Counted from the first letter of the stretch, positions 1 to 5,220 are shown. The stretch: 5,220 bases of DNA from an uncultured Hymenobacter sp. (GCA_937871705.1 CALMOO010000541.1:14949-20168), one strand, 5' to 3'. Numbers and translations are program-made. Notes: generated by a model not told the origin, from the letters alone.

Positions 1-707
1 GCCGCCTGCGGCAGCCAGTAACCCGCCGCCAGCAAGGGTAGGGCCAGCAGCAAGGCGCCGCCCACCACTCGTAACCGCCGCACCGATAGTTTCTCCAGCG
101 CCCCCAGCCCCGCGTCAAAGGCCAGGGCCAGCCCGGCGGCCGGAATGGCGCCGGCCAGTATCATCACTGGGTTGTTGAGGGCAATACCGCCGAAGATAAA
201 CTCGCCCAGGCCGCCCGCGGCCACGTAGGCCGCCAGCGTCGCTACCCCCACATTTATCACCGTGGCCGTGCGAATGCCGGCCATGAGCACGGGCAGGGCC
301 AGTGGCAGCTGCACGCGCCGCAAAATCTGGCCATCGGTAAAGCCCAGGCCTTTGGCCGCCTCCACCACCGCGGGCGGCACGCCCTGAATACCGGCCACCG
401 TATTGCGAATAATGGGCAGCAGCGAGTACAGCAGCAAAGCCAGGATAGCCGGTGCCGCCCCAATGCCCATCAGCGGAATCAAAAAGCCGAGCAACGCGAT
501 GCTGGGCACGGTTTGGAGCACGCCGGCCGCCCCCAGCACCGCGGGCGCCCAGCGCGGGCGGCGCGTCAGCCACAAGCCCACCGGCACGCCCACGGCCACG
601 CCCAGCAGCAAGGCGGCGGCAGTAAGGGCCACGTGCTGAAGGGTTTGCTGACCCAGCTTGCCGGCCTGCTCGTGCCAGAAGGTGAAGAGTTCGGTGAGGG
701 TTTGCAT
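1..707 (-). CDS. Quaternary-amine (glycine betaine/choline-type) ABC transporter permease, probably fused to a substrate-binding domain; 3' end outside window
   Basis: Inner-membrane permease of an OpuC/ProW-type importer for compatible solutes or related quaternary amines. 235 residues are visible from the ATG at 707, reading MQTLTELFTFW, with no stop before the left edge. Residues about 22-47 form the first membrane helix, followed by LQTVPSIALLGFLIP (64-78), which is typical of the family. The cytoplasmic EAA loop that docks on the ATPase is at 116-144 (EAAKGLGFTDGQILRR, then LP). The sequence AAYVAAGGLGEFIFGG (159-174) is another family hallmark. Stand-alone permeases usually end near residue 210-215; here a further hydrophobic helix (about 214-232) follows the permease core, as in EgtU/OpuC-like proteins whose binding domain is fused to the membrane domain. 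The fusion is inferred because that domain lies outside the window. No Shine-Dalgarno sequence is visible; a C-rich CCTACC sequence precedes the ATG. The partner ATPase is at 2192-3154. The acetyltransferase gene ends 73 bp upstream on the same strand, so co-transcription is possible. The substrate cannot be determined from this part. Confidence 0.93.
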   Translation of the reverse strand, partial: MQTLTELFTFWHEQAGKLGQQTLQHVALTAAALLLGVAVGVPVGLWLTRRPRWAPAVLGAAGVLQTVPSIALLGFLIPLMGIGAAPAILALLLYSLLPIIRNTVAGIQGVPPAVVEAAKGLGFTDGQILRRVQLPLALPVLMAGIRTATVINVGVATLAAYVAAGGLGEFIFGGIALNNPVMILAGAIPAAGLALAFDAGLGALEKLSVRRLRVVGGALLLALPLLAAGYWLPQA

Positions 708-780
708 AGGTAGGGGGGTAGGGAATGGTTGTCCTTGCAATTGCCTCGCCGGCTCGCAAAGGCAGTTTACTGCTTCTCGC

Positions 781-1407
781 TTACCCCAGCCGCTGCTGAA
801 AAATTTCCAGAAACTGCCCCACGTGGTAGCCATCGCCCAGCCCGTGGTGCAAGTTGACCGACACCGCCATGCGCTGCGCAGCGCCGGCCGCATACGCTTG
901 GCCGAAGGAGATTTTGGGGCAGCTGTCGGGGTGCCGAAAGCTGCGGGCGTGCGTAAGGCCCGTGAAGCGCACCCACGGCAGGGCCGAGCAGTGCAGCACA
1001 TCGGGCCGGCCCGTGGTGTCGTTCAGGCACAAGCCGCTGGTTTGCTGCACGGCCGTGATTGCTAGCTGTGCCCCGGCCACGAAGTCGGCCAGGCTGGCGC
1101 GCTGCTCGATAAAGGAAAAGCCAAATGTGTGGTCGGGCCGGCCGATGGTGGCCGAGGCGTGCACCTGGTCGTAGCGCACCACTTGGCCCTGCTCAATGCG
1201 GTAGCGGAAGGCCTCGACCTCGTTGGCCGCGTGCAGCGCCTGGTAGAGGTAATACAGGAAAAAGGACACGCCGAGCCGCTTGGCTTCGGCCTGGGCGCGG
1301 GTGCAGTCGACCTCCGCCACCAGCCCAAAAAAAGGCTCTTCGAAGGCGGAAAAAAACTCGAAATGCTCGCGGCGGGGCCAGGTGGCCAGGTCGATTAGCT
1401 GCTTCAT
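781..1407 (-). CDS. Chloramphenicol acetyltransferase (CAT)-like acyltransferase
   Basis: A 208-residue cytoplasmic protein of the CAT family, which transfers acetyl from acetyl-CoA to a hydroxyl, classically of chloramphenicol. The length matches the family (about 210-220). The N-terminal WPRREHFEFF (10-19) aligns with WHRKEHFEAF of type I CAT, placing the structural arginine at R12. The active-site motif HHGLGDG (187-193) gives catalytic His188 and structural Asp192, followed by YHVGQF as in classical enzymes. The PWVRFTGLT segment (144-152) aligns with PWVSFTSFD, so Gly150 stands where classical enzymes have Ser148, the residue that stabilises the tetrahedral intermediate. CATs are trimers with the active site at subunit interfaces. 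I chose ATG 1407 because MKQLIDLATW fits the family start; an in-frame TTG at 1416 would add only three residues. The gene is divergent from the HAD gene at 1482 and lies upstream of the permease on the same strand. True resistance function is uncertain; it may be a housekeeping acyltransferase with another acceptor. Confidence 0.9.
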   Translation of the reverse strand: MKQLIDLATWPRREHFEFFSAFEEPFFGLVAEVDCTRAQAEAKRLGVSFFLYYLYQALHAANEVEAFRYRIEQGQVVRYDQVHASATIGRPDHTFGFSFIEQRASLADFVAGAQLAITAVQQTSGLCLNDTTGRPDVLHCSALPWVRFTGLTHARSFRHPDSCPKISFGQAYAAGAAQRMAVSVNLHHGLGDGYHVGQFLEIFQQRLG

Positions 1408-1422
1408 GGCGGGCAAGTTCGG

Positions 1423-1430
1423 TACTTTTG
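1423..1430 (+). promoter_or_regulatory. Candidate Bacteroidota -7 promoter element for the HAD gene
   Basis: TACTTTTG matches the Bacteroidota primary-sigma -7 consensus TAnnTTTG exactly, 51 bases before the HAD ATG at 1482. It lies in the spacer between the two divergent genes and on the correct strand. The expected -33 TTG is not clearly present: at the usual spacing (about 1400-1405) only GCTTC is found, and that position overlaps the start of the acetyltransferase gene. The -7 match is seen directly; its activity is inferred. No equally good element was found for the acetyltransferase on the minus strand of the same spacer. Confidence 0.45.
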
Positions 1431-1481
1431 GGGCTAGTCTGCCGGCGAGAAGTTGATTTTCCGTACGCCGCAGCCGTGCGC

Positions 1482-2177
1482 ATGCCTCAGTTCCAACTTA
1501 TTGCCTTCGACGCCGACGATACGCTCTGGCCCAATCAGCCGCACTTCGACCATGTCGAAAACCAGCTGGCCACCATCCTGGCCCATTGTGGCGACCCCGC
1601 GGCCATCGCCAGCCGGCTCTACGAGGTGCAGCGGCGCAACATGCACCTGTTTGGCTACGGCGCCAAGTCGTTGATGCTGACCATGATTGAAACCGACATT
1701 CAGCTCACGGACGGCGCCGTGACCGGTGTTGAAATTCAGCAGCTGCTCGACCTGGGCAAGCGCCTGCTCGACTTTCCCATCGAGCCCCTATCCGGCGTGG
1801 TAGAAGTGCTCACTGAGCTGAAACAGCGCGGCCAGCGGCTGATGGTGCTCACCAAGGGCGACCTCTTCGACCAGGAAAGCAAGTTGGCGCGCTCGGGCCT
1901 GGGCGATTTCTTTGACCTCGTCGAAATCGTGAGCGAGAAAAACGCCGCCACCTACCGGCGCATCCTGGCCCGGCACGGCGTGCCCGCGGCCGAGTTTCTG
2001 ATGATTGGCAACTCGCTGAAATCGGATATTCTGCCGGTGCTGCAAGTGGGCGGGCAGGCCATCCACGTGCCCTACCACACCACCTGGATACACGAGGAGG
2101 TGCCCGCCGAGCAGCTAGTGGGCCTCGACTTTTATAGTGTCGATGCCCTTACGGACGTGCTGGCTTACCTGGCCTAA
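1482..2177 (+). CDS. HAD-superfamily hydrolase (phosphatase-like)
   Basis: A 231-residue soluble enzyme of the haloacid dehalogenase superfamily, most likely a phosphatase acting on a small phosphorylated metabolite. All four HAD motifs are visible: motif I FDADDTLW (9-16) with nucleophile Asp10 and general acid Asp12; motif II in LMVLTKGD (120-127) with Thr124; motif III Lys153 in VSEKNAATYRRIL; and motif IV MIGNSLKSDILP (174-185) with Mg-binding Asp182. A helical cap of the C1 type fits residues about 17-100, between motifs I and II. In motif IV the usual GDS is GNS, which I regard as subfamily variation. The ATG at 1482 places motif I at the expected distance from the N-terminus; a GTG two codons upstream (1476) is possible. 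The frame stays open far upstream over the acetyltransferase gene, but that extension has no HAD character. It is the only plus-strand gene; its stop is 14 bp from the end of the convergent ATPase gene. The substrate cannot be inferred. Confidence 0.93.
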   Translation: MPQFQLIAFDADDTLWPNQPHFDHVENQLATILAHCGDPAAIASRLYEVQRRNMHLFGYGAKSLMLTMIETDIQLTDGAVTGVEIQQLLDLGKRLLDFPIEPLSGVVEVLTELKQRGQRLMVLTKGDLFDQESKLARSGLGDFFDLVEIVSEKNAATYRRILARHGVPAAEFLMIGNSLKSDILPVLQVGGQAIHVPYHTTWIHEEVPAEQLVGLDFYSVDALTDVLAYLA

Positions 2178-2191
2178 AACCCAGCGCCGCC

Positions 2192-3154
2192 CTACCCCAG
2201 CGCCCGCCCGAAGGCCGCCAGCAGCTGCCCCAGCGTCACGGGCTGCGATGTGCCGGCCAGGTAGAGGCTGGCTAGGCCGGTTTCGCTGAGTAGCGCCACG
2301 GCCTCCTGCACGCTGGCGCTGAGGGGGAGGGTAGGCGCGTCGGCGGGCGACGTTTTTTCTGCTGGCACCAGAAACGGAGCTACCTCGCCCAGCGTCAGCA
2401 CCCGCAGCTGCAAGGCCAGGCGCTCGGCCTGGAAGAAGCTGCGCACGAAGTCATTGGCCGGGTGCAGCAGCAGCTCGCGCGGCGGCCCAAGCTGCTGAAT
2501 CTTGCCATTATTAAGCAGCATAATGCGGTCGGCTAGCTCGAAGGCCTCGGTCACGTCGTGGGTCACGAGCACCACCGTTTTGCGGCGCAGCTCGTCCAGC
2601 TCCCGAAAGTCGCAGCGCACGGCGGCGCGCGTTATCGGGTCGAGCGCCCCAAACGGCTCATCAAGCAGCACCACGGGCGGGTCGGCGGCCAGCGCCCGAG
2701 CTAGCCCCACGCGCTGCTGCTGCCCGCCTGAGAGCTGGGCCGGCAGCAGTGGGCCAAAGTGGGCGGCGGGCAGGTGCAGGCGTTCGAGCAGCTCAGTGGT
2801 GCGGATGGCGGTTTCGGCGGGCGGGCGGCCCAGCAGGCGCGGCACCACGGCCACGTTGTCGGCCACCGTGTAGTGGGGTAGAAGCCCGACTTGCTGAATT
2901 ACGTAGCCGATGCCGCGCCGCAGCTCCTCGGGCCGCTGCTGGCGCACGTCGCGGCCATTGATTTCGATGGTGCCGCCGTCGGGCTCAATCAGGCGGTTGA
3001 GGGTTTTGAGCAGGGTAGTCTTGCCGCAGCCGCTGGGCCCGAGCAGCACCAGCGTTTCGCCCTGAGCCACTTCAAAGCTGAGGTCGTCGATGATGACCTG
3101 GGCGCCGTAGCGCTTGGTGAGGTGGGCAACGCGGATGACGGGGGTAGGTAGCAA
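2192..3154 (-). CDS. OpuC/ProV-type quaternary-amine ABC transporter ATP-binding protein
   Basis: Cytoplasmic ATPase that powers the importer whose permease is at 1-707. Counting from a TTG at 3154 (320 residues), all nucleotide-binding motifs are intact: Walker A GPSGCGKTT (39-47), Q-loop VIQQVGLLPHYTV (85-97), signature LSGGQQQR (141-148), Walker B VVLLDEP (161-167), D-loop ALD (170-172) and H-loop His199. The IGYVIQQVGLLPH stretch is characteristic of the OpuCA/ProV/EgtV branch. The C-terminal tail (about 243-320) resembles a degenerate, shortened CBS region rather than the two full CBS domains of osmosensing OpuA/OpuC ATPases. There is no in-frame ATG before Walker A; the first methionine codon is at residue 212. 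The start must therefore be non-ATG: TTG 3154 gives MLPTPVIRVAHLTKRYG, fitting the family best. CTG 3169 or TTG 3214 would add N-terminal residues of no family character. The gene is transcribed away from the RCC1 gene, behind that gene's terminator, and converges on the HAD gene. Confidence 0.92.
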   Translation of the reverse strand: MLPTPVIRVAHLTKRYGAQVIIDDLSFEVAQGETLVLLGPSGCGKTTLLKTLNRLIEPDGGTIEINGRDVRQQRPEELRRGIGYVIQQVGLLPHYTVADNVAVVPRLLGRPPAETAIRTTELLERLHLPAAHFGPLLPAQLSGGQQQRVGLARALAADPPVVLLDEPFGALDPITRAAVRCDFRELDELRRKTVVLVTHDVTEAFELADRIMLLNNGKIQQLGPPRELLLHPANDFVRSFFQAERLALQLRVLTLGEVAPFLVPAEKTSPADAPTLPLSASVQEAVALLSETGLASLYLAGTSQPVTLGQLLAAFGRALG

Positions 3155-3165
3155 GGAGTAATTAG

Positions 3166-3194
3166 ACAGATTAGGAGAAGTACGGCTGACACAA
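3166..3194 (-). promoter_or_regulatory. Weak candidate promoter for the ATPase gene
   Basis: On the minus strand a TTG (3194-3192) is followed after 18 bases by TAATCTGT (3173-3166), an imperfect match to the Bacteroidota TAnnTTTG -7 box. It lies between the RCC1 terminator and the proposed TTG start at 3154, where a promoter would be expected. The match is poor and the implied leader very short, so this is only a position to test. Confidence 0.2.
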
Positions 3195-3220
3195 CCTTTA
3201 CTTGGGCCTGGCAACTTACT

Positions 3221-3252
3221 AAAAAGCCCTCGTTAGGGCTGAGGAGGGCTTT
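3221..3252 (-). terminator. Rho-independent terminator of the RCC1-repeat gene
   Basis: Read on the minus strand, 17 bases after the RCC1 stop codon, AAAGCCCTC (3252-3244) can pair perfectly with GAGGGCTTT (3231-3223) around a 12-base loop. Alternatively AGCCCT (3240-3235) pairs with AGGGCT (3230-3225) around the tetraloop AACG. In both cases a run of five T (3225-3221) lies at the base of the 3' arm, as expected of an intrinsic terminator. It separates the RCC1 gene from the downstream ATPase gene on the same strand. The plus-strand reading has only a short T run, and no plus-strand gene ends nearby. Confidence 0.85.
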
Positions 3253-3268
3253 AAAAAATCTTGAAAAC

Positions 3269-5220
3269 TCACTCTACTAGCAAGCGCTGCGTGTGGGTGT
3301 TGTTAGCAACCGTGGCGTGTAGTAGGTATAGGCCAGGAGCTAAACCTGTAATGTCAACGATGGCGGTGGTGGTAGTGCGTACTAAGCGGCCCTGGCTATC
3401 AAGTAGGTGTACCACCACGGGGGCAGGGGGTATGCCCAGCAGTTGCACCGAGCCGTGGGCTGGGTTGGGAGCCAAGTGCCAGCTAAGGCGGCGGCTACCT
3501 GCGGTGGAGGCCAAAATGGCACCACCATTGGCTATATAGATAGGCAGAAGAGAAGTGGTATCAGCTTGGCCCAGTTGACCATCATCGTTGCTACCCCATG
3601 TCCAGAGGGTACCGTCAGCTTGGATAGCAGCCGAGTAGTCGGCACCGGCTGATACTTGCTGCCAACTGGCCCCAACTCCGAATGGTACCGGCGAGGGCTG
3701 GCTGAGGGTATTGGCATTGCCGAGTTGTCCGCGGTAGTCGTAGCCCCAAGCCCATGCTGAGCCCGTGGTCATAATGGCCAGCGTATGTTTGCTGCCCCCC
3801 GCCGCACTTTGCCAAGTAGTGGCTGTGCCTACCTGAGTCGGCGCTTCATAAAAGGTAGTGCTACCCAGGCCTAGTGTTCCATTGACGTTGAATCCCCACG
3901 TCCAAAGAGTGCCATCGGTGCGAATAGCAGCCGTGTGGTAGGAACCTGCCGCAACGCTTTGCCAGGTGGTGGCTGTGCCCACTTGCAAGGGTACCAAGCT
4001 ATCATCCCCACTCCTGCCAGAGCCGAGCTGGCCTTCACTATTTTGACCCCAAATCCAAAGCGTGCCATTGGTGCGAATGGCCACACTGTGTCCGCCTCCT
4101 GCGCTTACACGCCGCCAGTTGGTTGCTGTTCCTACCCGAATGGGGGTGGGTTGGCTAGTGGTAGTTCCTAGCCCTAGTTGACCATATCTGTTGTAGCCCC
4201 ACGTCCAGAGAGTACCATCGGTCCGAATGGCCAGTACGTGTGAGGAGCCTACGGCGACGTCTAGCCAGTTTGTAGCTGTGCCTACTTGAATGGGCGTGCG
4301 CGCATCATTCGTGCTGCCAACGCCGAGTTGGCCGCTACCATTGCCACCCCACGCCCATAGCGTACCATCAGCCCGGATGGCCAGCGTTGAAACGCCACCA
4401 GCCGCAATTTTTTGCCAGTCAGCATCGGTGCCTACCTGCGTTGGAACCGTCTGATTACTGTTGCGGCTGCCAGTGCCGAGTTGGCCCCAGTAGTTGTCGC
4501 CCCAAGCCCAGAGGGTACCGTCGGCCCGAATGGCGACCGTATGCCGGAAGCCAGTAGCTACCTGCCGCCAGGTACTGGGGGCGGCCACCTGGCGGGGTAA
4601 GTATCGCTGGCCTACCCCGGTACCCAACTGGCCAAAGCCGTGGTAGCCCCACGCCCACAGCGAGCCGTCAATTTGAGCCGCGATGGTGTAATCGCCACCT
4701 GCCACCACGCTCTCCCAAGTTGTGGCACTGCCCACCCTTACGGGGCTAGTGGAGGCCGTCGTGGTGCCAGTGCCCAGCTGGCCCCAGTAATTATAGCCCC
4801 AGGCCCAAAGCGAGCCGTCGGTGCTTACCGCCAGCATATGTTCCCCACCTGTCGATACGCGCTGCCAAGTGGTGGCGGTGCCCATCTGCATAGGGGTAGG
4901 CTGATTGGTGTAGTTGCCGCTACCCAACTGCCCATACCCATTATAGCCCCAAGTCCACAGCGTACCATTGTTCTGAATGGCCGCTGAGCAGAGACTACCC
5001 GCACTACTAAACTGCCAAGTGGTGGCGGTTCCAATCTGAACAGGGGCTAGCTGGTCAATAAGTGTACTGTTGCCCAGCTGCCCTTCGGCATTTCGCCCCC
5101 AGGCCCATAGCGTACCATCAGCCCGGATGGCCAGCGTATGTGCTGAGCCTACGCTCACCATTCGCCAGCTGGCCGTGCCGATTTGTACAGGAGTGGTTTG
5201 CACAGCGGTAGTACCAGTGC
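3269..5220 (-). CDS. Secreted RCC1-repeat protein with T9SS type A C-terminal sorting domain; 5' end outside window
   Basis: The C-terminal 649 residues of a larger exported protein; the frame is open to the right edge, and the GTG at 5203 lies inside a repeat and is not the start. Eleven consecutive 49-51-residue RCC1 repeats (bases 5220-3548) carry the core HTLAIRADGTLWAWG and GQLG, with each unit opening in xPxQVGTATTW. RCC1 repeats fold as blades of a beta-propeller, usually seven per propeller, so at least eleven implies a second propeller. After a linker that begins like one more repeat (LPIYIANGG), residues encoded by 3487-3272 form a T9SS type A sorting domain: LAPNPAHGSVQLLG, VHLLDSQGRLVRT, GLAPGLYLLHA and a final RLLVE. 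Such domains direct transport across the outer membrane by the PorU/PorV machinery and are normally cleaved. The signal peptide would be upstream, outside the window. The gene is visibly lower in GC than its neighbours in places. A terminator follows the stop. Function is unknown; an extracellular binding or adhesion role is an inference. Confidence 0.95.
   Translation of the reverse strand, partial: TGTTAVQTTPVQIGTASWRMVSVGSAHTLAIRADGTLWAWGRNAEGQLGNSTLIDQLAPVQIGTATTWQFSSAGSLCSAAIQNNGTLWTWGYNGYGQLGSGNYTNQPTPMQMGTATTWQRVSTGGEHMLAVSTDGSLWAWGYNYWGQLGTGTTTASTSPVRVGSATTWESVVAGGDYTIAAQIDGSLWAWGYHGFGQLGTGVGQRYLPRQVAAPSTWRQVATGFRHTVAIRADGTLWAWGDNYWGQLGTGSRNSNQTVPTQVGTDADWQKIAAGGVSTLAIRADGTLWAWGGNGSGQLGVGSTNDARTPIQVGTATNWLDVAVGSSHVLAIRTDGTLWTWGYNRYGQLGLGTTTSQPTPIRVGTATNWRRVSAGGGHSVAIRTNGTLWIWGQNSEGQLGSGRSGDDSLVPLQVGTATTWQSVAAGSYHTAAIRTDGTLWTWGFNVNGTLGLGSTTFYEAPTQVGTATTWQSAAGGSKHTLAIMTTGSAWAWGYDYRGQLGNANTLSQPSPVPFGVGASWQQVSAGADYSAAIQADGTLWTWGSNDDGQLGQADTTSLLPIYIANGGAILASTAGSRRLSWHLAPNPAHGSVQLLGIPPAPVVVHLLDSQGRLVRTTTTAIVDITGLAPGLYLLHATVANNTHTQRLLVE
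3272..3487 (-). other. T9SS type A C-terminal sorting domain (within the RCC1 gene)
   Basis: Encodes about 72 residues starting LSWHLAPNP and ending RLLVE at the stop codon. The APNPAHGSVQL opening, the central GRLVRT turn, the GLAPGLYLL strand and the basic-hydrophobic end follow the Por_Secre_tail pattern. It marks the protein for type IX secretion and surface attachment or release. The secretion machinery itself is not encoded in this window. Confidence 0.92.
4353..4387 (-). repeat. 35-bp segment identical to 5103-5137
   Basis: This stretch in the sixth visible RCC1 unit is identical base for base to 5103-5137 in the first visible unit, exactly 750 bp away (five repeat periods). It encodes the same segment of both units, from TLAIRADG through TLWAWG. 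Identity at synonymous positions exceeds that between most other unit pairs, pointing to relatively recent duplication or conversion. Confidence 0.85.
5103..5137 (-). repeat. 35-bp segment identical to 4353-4387
   Basis: Partner of the segment at 4353-4387, in the first visible RCC1 unit and in the same repeat register. Flanking bases differ on both sides, so the identity is a local tract rather than a whole-unit copy. Confidence 0.85.

Larger units (their letters stand above)
3548..5220 (-). repeat. Coding tandem repeat, eleven RCC1 units of 147-153 bp
   Basis: In-frame tandem array with period of 49, 50 or 51 codons. Successive unit boundaries on the minus strand, by first base, are about 5203, 5050, 4900, 4750, 4603, 4450, 4297, 4150, 3997, 3844 and 3697; the array ends at 3548. 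Most length differences fall in the loop after GQLG. Units are diverged, but some share long exact DNA identity (for example 4353-4387 with 5103-5137). Unit 9 has GTLG in place of GQLG, and unit 10 has GSAWAWG in place of GTLWAWG. Confidence 0.93.

Noticed and set aside
708..722. G-quadruplex on the plus strand (GGTAGGGGGGTAGGG)
   Set aside because: There are not four separate runs of three G with loops; a stable quadruplex is not supported.
115..759. Long minus-strand open frame of 214 codons overlapping the permease
   Set aside because: It is a shifted frame over the permease gene, rich in Gly, Arg and Ala from GC-rich third positions, with no recognisable domain, while the overlapped frame has clear permease motifs.
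762..773. Terminator palindrome GCAGTTTACTGC after the acetyltransferase gene
   Set aside because: The arms are only 5 bp with a 2-base centre and no T run follows, so it cannot be called a terminator.
1408..1416. TTG at 1416 as start of the acetyltransferase
   Set aside because: ATG 1407, three codons downstream, fits the family N-terminus and is the commoner start codon.
1125..1481. N-terminal extension of the HAD gene across the acetyltransferase gene
   Set aside because: The frame is open, but the added 119 residues are low-complexity Arg/Pro/Gly sequence antisense to a well-supported gene; the family starts at MPQFQLIAFDADDT.
3935..4658. Plus-strand open frames inside the RCC1 gene
   Set aside because: They are antisense shadows that repeat with the same period as the RCC1 units and resemble no protein family.
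5201..5203. GTG at 5203 as start of the RCC1 protein
   Set aside because: It is a valine codon inside a repeat unit; the frame and the repeat pattern (TGTTAVQTTPVQIG) continue to the window edge.
3548..5220. CRISPR array or non-coding satellite
   Set aside because: The period is about 150 bp, units are diverged and keep one open frame with RCC1 consensus; there is no short constant repeat with unique spacers.

Overview
The window looks like a chromosomal piece of a high-GC member of the Bacteroidota, most likely a Hymenobacter-like genus of the Cytophagales. Three things point there: the secreted repeat protein at the right edge ends in a type IX secretion system (T9SS) type A sorting domain, a system restricted to this phylum; an exact Bacteroidota-type -7 element (TAnnTTTG) lies upstream of the only plus-strand gene; and no start codon has a convincing Shine-Dalgarno sequence. 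The genus is an inference from base composition and gene style, not a proof.

Layout, left to right. Bases 1-707 (minus strand, running off the left edge) encode the permease of an OpuC/ProW-type ABC importer for quaternary amines, with an additional C-terminal membrane helix suggesting a fused substrate-binding domain outside the window. Bases 781-1407 (minus) encode a chloramphenicol-acetyltransferase-like enzyme with the HHxxxDG active site but Gly at the position of the oxyanion serine. Bases 1482-2177 (plus) encode a HAD-superfamily phosphatase, transcribed divergently from the acetyltransferase across a 74-bp spacer. Bases 2192-3154 (minus) encode the ATPase of the same OpuC/ProV type, convergent with the HAD gene (14-bp gap) and apparently without an ATG start. 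A rho-independent terminator at about 3221-3252 separates it from the last gene. Bases 3269-5220 (minus, running off the right edge) encode a secreted protein with at least eleven RCC1 repeats and the T9SS sorting domain.

The ATPase and permease very probably form one importer, yet their genes are separated by the acetyltransferase and the oppositely oriented HAD gene. The importer is therefore expressed from at least two transcription units, with the permease possibly read through from the acetyltransferase gene. The RCC1 protein is an unrelated exported protein, lower in GC and built from internally duplicated DNA. There are no RNA genes, CRISPR arrays, transposases or other mobile-element signs, and no gene-free stretch longer than about 115 bases. 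I see no clear evidence of an undescribed biological system; the items worth a second look are the split transporter locus, the altered acetyltransferase active site, the non-ATG ATPase start and the long RCC1/T9SS repeat protein.
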